Shown: positions 1-5,389 of the stretch, piece by piece | Numbering within the stretch: the first letter of the stretch is position 1 | How the letters are laid out: each line of letters begins with the position of its first letter | From: DATLBY01 sp035526665 | GTDB lineage: Bacteria > Acidobacteriota > Terriglobia > Bryobacterales > Bryobacteraceae | Reading direction: 5' to 3' | Assembly (NCBI GenBank): GCA_035526665.1 | Contig: DATLBY010000209.1 | Location: 1 to 26,474, forward strand | DNA: 26,474 nt | The notes under the pieces: generated by a model | Database searches by the model: none | Told to the model about the DNA's origin: nothing | What the model saw: the letters and a program-made list of their open reading frames with translations, nothing else | Translations under genes and position numbers: made by a program

Positions 1-982
1 CAGAGCTGGTTTCGTACTCGACGACCTTCTCGCCGTTCAACCAGTGTTCGCAGTGGCGGCCGCGTACGATCAGCGAGCTGCGATTGAATTCCCCGACCGG
101 CTTCACGACGTTCCCGGACGGAGCAATCTGGTTGTAGAGAGCGCCCGACCGCTCCACCCCATACCGGATTGCGCCCGGGTCGCCTTGGTCATCGGCAAGC
201 TGATACTCATGGCCCGAAGCGTCGCCGCCGCTCAAGTAAAACAACCGGTACTTCACTCCGGAATTTCCTTTTGCCGGAAGCTTCCACTCGAACTGCAGCT
301 CGAAGGATTTGAATGTATCCTTGGTCCGCAGCCCGCGAGAAGGTGAACTTCTCACGGGCGCAAGCGTCAGGAGCCCGTTTTGAATCGACCAGGACTCGCT
401 GACCGGCCCGCCCGCGGGACTCGCGAACGCATTGAGCGAACTACCGTCGAATAGCGTGATCCAGCCATCCGGTCCCGCGGCTGTCTGGACCGGCGCCGGT
501 TTGACTTCCAGAAAGGTCCGATCGCCGAAGTGATAGGCCCCGAACCTGGCGGTCCCCACCAACCATTTGCCATCCTGCTTGACAAGGGTTACGCTGACCG
601 CCCCGGCCAAATCGCCACCCGGCCAGGCAATGGTTCGGAAGAAGCCATCGGCGAACGCAAGGTTCGGGGCCAGCAAGCGGCTACTGCGGATAAGAGTGGC
701 GACCTCGACGCCATTCAGGCTTTCGCGAGTCCGGTCCGAGAACCTGTCAACGCCGTCCCGGACAAACCACCAGCCCTCTCCGCGGGCATCAAACGAGGGC
801 AGGGTGACCGCTTTGACCGCCTCAACATCCCTTGTGTTGGCGGCGCTTACCAGCCGCCCGACGGCGTCCTGGATTTCCCGCTGATCCCCGGCCGAGGGAG
901 GTCCCGGCTGTGACAGGGCGATCACGGCGAACATGCCATACAGCCAAACCAACCGAATGCCGGCTTCCCCGCGCGTGCGCAT
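1..982 (-). CDS. Secreted SnoaL-like + DUF1080 (3-keto-disaccharide hydrolase-like) protein, partial
   Basis: The reverse strand is open from an ATG at 982 to the window edge (327 codons, no stop), so the C-terminus lies outside. Residues about 5-25 form a hydrophobic signal-like segment (RLVWLYGMFAVIAL). Residues about 35-145 look like a SnoaL/DUF4440 fold (starts EIQDAVGRLVSAANTRDVEA, later DGKWLVGTARFGAY). Residues about 160-327 are a DUF1080 concanavalin-like domain, with GWITLFDGSSLNAF, KGNSGVKYRLFY and, near the edge, HCEHWLNGEKVVEYE. DUF1080 is known as a 3-keto-disaccharide hydrolase family, so a periplasmic or surface role on glycosides is inferred. The role of the SnoaL-like part is unknown. 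The start is the first ATG after the hydrophobic segment's upstream limit; AGGA lies 8 nt before it, but a TANNNT box overlaps the same bases, so the mRNA could instead be leaderless. Divergent from the binding-protein gene at 1131. Confidence 0.85.
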   Translation of the reverse strand, partial: MRTRGEAGIRLVWLYGMFAVIALSQPGPPSAGDQREIQDAVGRLVSAANTRDVEAVKAVTLPSFDARGEGWWFVRDGVDRFSDRTRESLNGVEVATLIRSSRLLAPNLAFADGFFRTIAWPGGDLAGAVSVTLVKQDGKWLVGTARFGAYHFGDRTFLEVKPAPVQTAAGPDGWITLFDGSSLNAFASPAGGPVSESWSIQNGLLTLAPVRSSPSRGLRTKDTFKSFELQFEWKLPAKGNSGVKYRLFYLSGGDASGHEYQLADDQGDPGAIRYGVERSGALYNQIAPSGNVVKPVGEFNRSSLIVRGRHCEHWLNGEKVVEYETSS

Positions 983-989
983 GGTAGCA

Positions 990-995
990 ATCCTA
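990..995 (-). promoter_or_regulatory. Possible -10 box next to the start of the DUF1080 gene
   Basis: TAGGAT read on the minus strand, separated by 7 nt from the ATG at 982. It fits a TANNNT -10 box for a leaderless mRNA. It lies in a short palindrome (GGTAG-N5-CTACC, 983-997). The same bases include AGGA, which could be a ribosome binding site, so the reading is ambiguous. No -35 box is seen. Confidence 0.25.
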
Positions 996-1069
996 CCTCA
1001 TGCGAATCACTCACGGCAGCGAACAATAATCCGATGATTTGGGCAGCCCGCCACATGTGATTCCGTTAT

Positions 1070-1096
1070 CTAGTACTAAGAACATTTCCGTACTAG
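1070..1096. promoter_or_regulatory. Perfect inverted repeat, probable operator
   Basis: CTAGTAC (1070-1076) and GTACTAG (1090-1096) form a perfect 7-bp inverted repeat with a 13-nt spacer. Arm centres are 20 bp apart, about two helical turns, as expected for a dimeric DNA-binding protein. It sits in the 148-bp divergent region between the DUF1080 gene and the binding-protein/kinase pair, 34 nt before the GTG at 1131, and overlaps a possible -35 (TAGGCA, 1094-1099). No regulator gene is in the window, so the binder is unknown. Confidence 0.45.
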
Positions 1097-1116
1097 GCAC
1101 AAGGCAAAGTTCGGGT

Positions 1117-1122
1117 TAAGAT
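1117..1122 (+). promoter_or_regulatory. Possible -10 box of the binding-protein/kinase operon
   Basis: TAAGAT ends 8 nt before the GTG at 1131. TAGGCA (1094-1099) lies 17 nt upstream and matches TTGACA at four of six positions. Initiation about 7 nt downstream of the box would give a nearly leaderless mRNA, consistent with no Shine-Dalgarno sequence before this GTG. Confidence 0.3.
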
Positions 1123-1130
1123 GGCGTAAA

Positions 1131-2051
1131 GTGCCTTACTTACAGCGTTGGGTGCTGCTGCTTATCGCGTGTGCAGGCTCCGCGTCCGCCCGCAGTGCAC
1201 CAGAGGGAACGTTCGAGCCCGGGACAGCCGAGACGGCGGGAGCCGGCGTACAGCTTCCCGAGTACCGGTTCGGGGTGGAACCCATCTCGTCTACTCGAGC
1301 CTTGTGGCGGCGATACCGGCCGTTCACGAGTGCGGTCAACGCGGCAGTCTCAGGATTTTCAATCCGGCTGGAGAGCGCGCTACAGGCTCCGGGTTATGAA
1401 CGCAAGCTGCGCGCCGGCGAGTTCGATCTGGTTGTGGTGGAGCCGCACCGCGTGCTCGAAATTGAGCGTCTGAATTACCGCGTATTTGCGCGAGCAGGCC
1501 GGGAGGATGGAATTGAAGGTGTGATCGTAGTCCGCGCGGACGCACAGCTGGAGCGCCCGGCGGAGCTAAACGGTAAGGTGGTCTGTTTCGGGCCGCCGAA
1601 CGCCCTGGCGTCGACACTGCTACCGCGCATGTGGCTGCGGGAAGCAGGTTTTTCAGAGCGGAAATCGCAAATCTCCTTCACAGGGTCGGAGGACACGGCG
1701 CTTTTTTCGGTATGGAGGGGACTGGCGGATGCAGCCGCGGTTTCGCGCACGGCCTGGGAGCATTTTTTGAGCGACCATGTGCAGGCCTCCATGTTGAAGG
1801 CCAAGTGGAGGACAGCGCGGCTTTCGGGGGCGGCGGTGATGACGCATGGCAGGGTACCGGCGGAGCACATCCGGCAACTGGAGGCGGCGTTCACGCATCT
1901 GGACGAGACAGAGCCAGGACGTAGAGCCTTACGCGGTCTCGGCCTGAAGAGCCTGCGGGCGGCCGATGCTTCGGCCTATGACGATGTGTGGGAGTTTCTC
2001 ACCAGCTACGCGAGGCTCTTCGGCTATCAGGCGCCGGGAGTAGGACGGTGA
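1131..2051 (+). CDS. PhnD-like periplasmic substrate-binding protein
   Basis: 306 residues. Residues 1 to about 20 are a signal peptide (RWVLLLIACAGSASA). The mature protein resembles the phosphate/phosphite/phosphonate-type binding proteins (PhnD-like, PF12974): YRFGVEPISS at the start, GEFDLVVVEPHRVLEIE in the first lobe, then ELNGKVVCFGPPNALASTLLP and LREAGF as in the second lobe. The GTG start is forced: the frame has a stop at 1077-1079 and no ATG or other good start between. No Shine-Dalgarno is visible. The gene ends in a GTGA overlap with the histidine kinase gene and no ABC permease or ATPase follows. It therefore more likely serves as a sensory ligand-binding partner of the kinase than in uptake. 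The ligand cannot be told from sequence; family members also bind non-phosphorus ligands. Confidence 0.85.
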   Translation: MPYLQRWVLLLIACAGSASARSAPEGTFEPGTAETAGAGVQLPEYRFGVEPISSTRALWRRYRPFTSAVNAAVSGFSIRLESALQAPGYERKLRAGEFDLVVVEPHRVLEIERLNYRVFARAGREDGIEGVIVVRADAQLERPAELNGKVVCFGPPNALASTLLPRMWLREAGFSERKSQISFTGSEDTALFSVWRGLADAAAVSRTAWEHFLSDHVQASMLKAKWRTARLSGAAVMTHGRVPAEHIRQLEAAFTHLDETEPGRRALRGLGLKSLRAADASAYDDVWEFLTSYARLFGYQAPGVGR

Positions 2052-3610
2052 AGGTGCCAGCGCTCTTCCGGAGGCCGAAACAGCGCTCGATCCGGCGCCG
2101 CCTAATCCTGATAATAACCGGGATGTACGGCATCTTGATGGTGAGCCTAATGACCGACCTAGTGCAGCGGCAGCAGGTGTTCCTGATGGAGAAGGCGCGG
2201 GCGCAGATAATGCGCCAGGCCGAGCTGCTGGCGGCGAGCACAACGCCCCAACTGATCACCAACGATCTGGCGGGTCTGGACGATGTGCTGACGTCGGTGC
2301 GGCGCGACGCAGCGGTGCAATGGGTGGCGGTGACCGATGCCAAGGGCTTGGTGAAGGGCGACTCGGATCATAGCCGGCAAGGAAAGTACTACGTAGATGA
2401 GACGTCGCGGGCGGTGTTGACAGGCAAGACTGCCCGGATGATCCGGCAGACGGATCTCCTGCTGTCGGCCGCGGCTCCCGTTATGGTGGACGATCAGGTG
2501 CTGGGATGGGCGTGGATTTCGCGCGATTTATCGGCCGAGCGGGCGCAGATCGCGCAACTTCGCCGTACGGGATATACGTATACAACCTTCGCCATTCTGG
2601 TGGGTACCCTGCTGGCGGCGATTCTGGCCAATCAAATTACGCGGCAACTACGCCTTCTGCTGGCGGGAACCAAGCGGCTGGCGGAGGATCGTTTGGATGT
2701 GCCGGTGCCAGTTGTGACGGACAACGATGTGGGAGTAGTGGCCCGTGCGTTCAACGATGCGCTGATGCGCCTGGAAAGCGCACGTCTGGAGATCAGGAAG
2801 ACGCAGGCGAACCTGGAGGGGGAGATCCGGGAGCGGCGTGAGGCAGAGGCCCGGCTGCAGGACGTGAACCGTGCGCTGGTGAGCGCAAACGAAGGTTTAA
2901 CGGACTTTGCGCACGCAGCGTCACATGACCTGCAGGAGCCACTGCGGAGCGTCACCGGATATTCCGAGTTGCTGCAGCGGCGCTATGCGGGCAAGCTGGA
3001 TACCGACGCCGACGAGTTTCTTAGTTATGTCCACGACGGCGCACGGCGTATGCAGCGGATGATTGAAGCTCTGCTGCATTACGCGCGCGCGGGCTCGCAA
3101 GGGCCGGAGACGCAGACCGATGTGGACTGCGGACAGGCTCTGCAGATGGCGCTGGAAAACCTGGAAATCGCGATTGAGACCGCGGAGGCGAAGATCCATG
3201 CGGAAGCGCTGCCGCGCGTGTCGGCACACGACGTGGCGGTGGTGCAACTATTTCAGAACCTGATCGGCAACGCCATCAAGTATGCGGGGCCGCAGACGCC
3301 GGAGATCTGGATCAGGGCCAGCCGAGGAGAGCGGTTCTGGACCATTTCCGTGCGGGACAACGGGATGGGCATTCCGGCGGAGCAGCACAAGCGAATTTTC
3401 GGGATTTTTAAGCGGGCCCATGGCAAGAATTATGCCGGGGCGGGCGTGGGTCTTGCGATCTGCGCCAAGATTGTGGAGCGGTATGGCGGATCTATATCAG
3501 TGACTTCGGAGGTGGGCAAAGGCGCGGAATTCCGGTTTACTCTGCCGCCGGCTCGATCCGAGGCAGCTAAGGATGCGGCGCAGGTCCAACCTCAGCCAGC
3601 CGCGGTCTGA
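2048..3610 (+). CDS. Membrane sensor histidine kinase
   Basis: 520 residues from the GTG at 2048, chosen because it overlaps the upstream stop (GTGA) and is preceded by GGGAGTAGG; an upstream in-frame ATG at 1988 would run 20 codons inside the binding-protein gene. Layout: transmembrane helix about 18-38, periplasmic sensor region about 40-176 (CHASE8/Cache-like), second helix about 178-198, HAMP about 200-250, coiled coil about 240-285. The HisKA part has ASHDLQEPLRSV with phospho-acceptor His293. The ATPase part has an N box (QNLIGNAIKYA, 403-413), DNGMGIP at 437-443 and GAGVGLA at 464-470. The HDLQEPLR form is common in bacteriophytochrome-type kinases. All catalytic motifs are intact. No response regulator gene is next to it, so the output partner must be elsewhere. 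It presumably reports the state of the binding protein encoded just upstream. Confidence 0.92.
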   Translation: MKVPALFRRPKQRSIRRRLILIITGMYGILMVSLMTDLVQRQQVFLMEKARAQIMRQAELLAASTTPQLITNDLAGLDDVLTSVRRDAAVQWVAVTDAKGLVKGDSDHSRQGKYYVDETSRAVLTGKTARMIRQTDLLLSAAAPVMVDDQVLGWAWISRDLSAERAQIAQLRRTGYTYTTFAILVGTLLAAILANQITRQLRLLLAGTKRLAEDRLDVPVPVVTDNDVGVVARAFNDALMRLESARLEIRKTQANLEGEIRERREAEARLQDVNRALVSANEGLTDFAHAASHDLQEPLRSVTGYSELLQRRYAGKLDTDADEFLSYVHDGARRMQRMIEALLHYARAGSQGPETQTDVDCGQALQMALENLEIAIETAEAKIHAEALPRVSAHDVAVVQLFQNLIGNAIKYAGPQTPEIWIRASRGERFWTISVRDNGMGIPAEQHKRIFGIFKRAHGKNYAGAGVGLAICAKIVERYGGSISVTSEVGKGAEFRFTLPPARSEAAKDAAQVQPQPAAV

Positions 3611-3612
3611 GG
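3590..3612. terminator. Hairpin between convergent genes
   Basis: CCTCAG (3590-3595) pairs with CTGAGG (3607-3612) across an 11-nt loop. The hairpin overlaps the kinase stop codon and is followed by the T-rich CTTTGTTC. The convergent coiled-coil lipoprotein gene ends at 3619, so it could serve both directions. The stem is only 6 bp, hence the modest confidence. Confidence 0.35.
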
Positions 3613-3618
3613 CTTTGT

Positions 3619-4449
3619 TCAGGGAATTTTCGCAGCGGGCGCCTGGGCCAGCATGCGTTTACGGATGAGCTGCTCGCGAGCTGTCAGGCTGTTCAACTGG
3701 CGAACCTCCTCCTCGGCCGACGACAGCACGGACTGGATGCGCGACACTTCGGCGGTGTTGGCGGCGGGGACAGCGTTCCTGTCGTGGCTCCGGTCGACGG
3801 CGCCGGCAAGCATGCGGTAGTGGTCAGTGAGCTCCCGGTAGCGCCGCAGGATACTCTCGATGAACTGTTGTCGGCGGCGGGAGATGTCTTCGAGCTCCGA
3901 GGAAAGGGGCGACTGGCCGGCCGGGGGGGCGGCCTGCCGGAGACGGAGGTTGGCAGCCTCGAGCTGCGCCAGGGAGGCCTGCCGGGATTTAAGCTCCTCT
4001 GCCAGAGTGTCGAGGCGGCGATTGGCGTCGGCGAGTTTATCCCTCAGTTCCGCCTGTGAGGCCTCAAGGCGCCTGCTATCGCGGGATGCAGCCTCCAGGT
4101 GAGCCAAGGTTTCCTGCAGCCGCCGCTCGAGATTGACGGAGGCTTCCCGGCACGCCGCGGCATCCAATTCGAGCGACCGCAGCTCGCTAGCGGCGGCTTC
4201 GCATGATCGCTGATCCGGCCGCTTGGCGGGAACGGCCCGCAAAGCTGCTTTTTCGCGCGAGAAGGTAGGACTTTCCGGCGCCGCGGTTGCAGGCGGAGGC
4301 GTCTTAGCCGAAGCGACGGCCGCGCGGAGCCTGGCGTTTTCGCTTTCAAGCAGGCGCACCCGTTCGACCAGCTGCGAGTCCGGCTGCGGGCGGCTGCAAC
4401 CGGCGGGAATGAGGGCGAGCGGAGCGAAGATCAGCCACAGATAGCGCAT
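3619..4449 (-). CDS. Coiled-coil lipoprotein of unknown function
   Basis: 276 residues. The N-terminus (MRYLWLIFAPLALIPAGC) is a signal peptide with a lipobox-like end and Cys18 as likely lipidation site; proline at -3 is not ideal. From about residue 24 to 215 the protein is rich in Glu, Arg, Leu, Ala and Gln in heptad-like patterns (VERVRLLESENARLRAA, later RRLDTLAEELKSRQASLAQL), so a long coiled coil is predicted. A low-complexity Ala/Pro stretch lies near residues 45-65. I recognise no enzymatic domain. It is the last gene of a minus-strand operon, 1 bp after the VWFA gene, with AAGGA 8 nt before the ATG. A spacer or scaffold in the periplasm is an inference from shape only. Confidence 0.75.
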   Translation of the reverse strand: MRYLWLIFAPLALIPAGCSRPQPDSQLVERVRLLESENARLRAAVASAKTPPPATAAPESPTFSREKAALRAVPAKRPDQRSCEAAASELRSLELDAAACREASVNLERRLQETLAHLEAASRDSRRLEASQAELRDKLADANRRLDTLAEELKSRQASLAQLEAANLRLRQAAPPAGQSPLSSELEDISRRRQQFIESILRRYRELTDHYRMLAGAVDRSHDRNAVPAANTAEVSRIQSVLSSAEEEVRQLNSLTAREQLIRKRMLAQAPAAKIP

Positions 4450-4450
4450 A

Positions 4451-5389
4451 TTATTTTTCCTTCAGCACGAAGCGGGTACGATGCGCCAGCGGCTCGCCGG
4501 CACGTTCTGCCGCAACCTGAACCTGCACCACGGGAGGCAGGCGCTCCGGTAGGGCCACGGTAATGCTGTATTGGGCTGAGATTCGCTGAAATGCATGTTC
4601 GATGGCGCCCGGAATCTCAACGGTTGACCGGCAGAACGTGGTGGATCCGCCGGTCAACTCGGCCAGACCTTTCAATCCGTTCTGATATGCCTCGTTCAAG
4701 GCGTCGCCCCGGTAATGCAGGTGAACCAGATAGAGAGGTGTCTGGCGCCGGGCCAAGCTGTTTTCCAGTTTCGAAAATTTTTCCTGGATTAGGGCCTCGG
4801 GGAACTTACGGCTCAGATCGTGCGAGTCACTGGAATTGATGACGGGGTTGCTGAAATCCTCACGATAATTTCGCACGTTGCTGTCTGTGATGTAGAGCAC
4901 CGTGACACGGACAGGCGAGACGGCAGCCATGGAATCGGCAATCCGCTCGACAGCCTCGACGGTATCGAGAAGGCCGGCTTTTCCGGCGACGGGCAGGTCC
5001 TGCACGATTTGTTTGACAGCTTCGCGGTCGGGCGTCGGATCGCGCAAGACGGCTAACCCATCCTGCGCGTGCAGGAGACTCACGTAGGTTCGCGCGGGAA
5101 GCTTGGCGAGCTCAGCGGCGATGGCTTCGCGGGCCGGATCGAAGTCGGCGATATCGCCGCTTACATCCAGCACCAGGAGGATAATCTGGTCATCGCCCGG
5201 GGCTTTGACAGCCAGAATTCGCGCCGGCTTGCCATCCAGCGAAACCTGGAAGTCGGACGGCCCGAGGCGCTCCTGCGATTCGAGGGAAACGGGAACACGC
5301 AGCTGCACGCGACGCGCGCGTGCCGGTTCGCGGGCGCTCAACGAAGCACCCACGGCGATGGCTACAGCGAGGTGAAGCAGTTTCCGCAT
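4451..5389 (-). CDS. Secreted VWFA-related protein of the acidobacterial type
   Basis: 312 residues from the ATG at 5389, whose A is also the last base of the upstream receptor's TGA stop (TGATG), so translation is coupled. A longer in-frame start at 5506 lies inside the receptor gene and would place 39 odd residues before a clear signal peptide (MRKLLHLAVAIAVGASLSA). The body follows the VWFA-related domain widespread in Acidobacteria (TIGR03436-like): a short beta domain (VQLRVPVSLESQE to GKPARILAV), then a von Willebrand A fold starting at IILLVLDVSGD (69-79) and a second metal-site-like TDS at 168-170, ending in AQYSITVALP. The MIDAS motif DxSxS reads DVSGD (75-79), so metal binding may be altered. 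Role unknown; such domains usually mediate protein contacts. Confidence 0.85.
   Translation of the reverse strand: MRKLLHLAVAIAVGASLSAREPARARRVQLRVPVSLESQERLGPSDFQVSLDGKPARILAVKAPGDDQIILLVLDVSGDIADFDPAREAIAAELAKLPARTYVSLLHAQDGLAVLRDPTPDREAVKQIVQDLPVAGKAGLLDTVEAVERIADSMAAVSPVRVTVLYITDSNVRNYREDFSNPVINSSDSHDLSRKFPEALIQEKFSKLENSLARRQTPLYLVHLHYRGDALNEAYQNGLKGLAELTGGSTTFCRSTVEIPGAIEHAFQRISAQYSITVALPERLPPVVQVQVAAERAGEPLAHRTRFVLKEK

Noticed and set aside
1121..1129. ATG-GCG-TAA minimal leader frame just before the binding-protein GTG
   Set aside because: Two sense codons, no ribosome binding site; most likely coincidence, especially if the transcript starts near 1129.
1988..2047. Upstream ATG for the histidine kinase
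   Set aside because: Would lie within the binding-protein gene and add 20 residues unlike a kinase N-terminus; the GTG at 2048 has GGGAGTAGG before it and overlaps the upstream stop.
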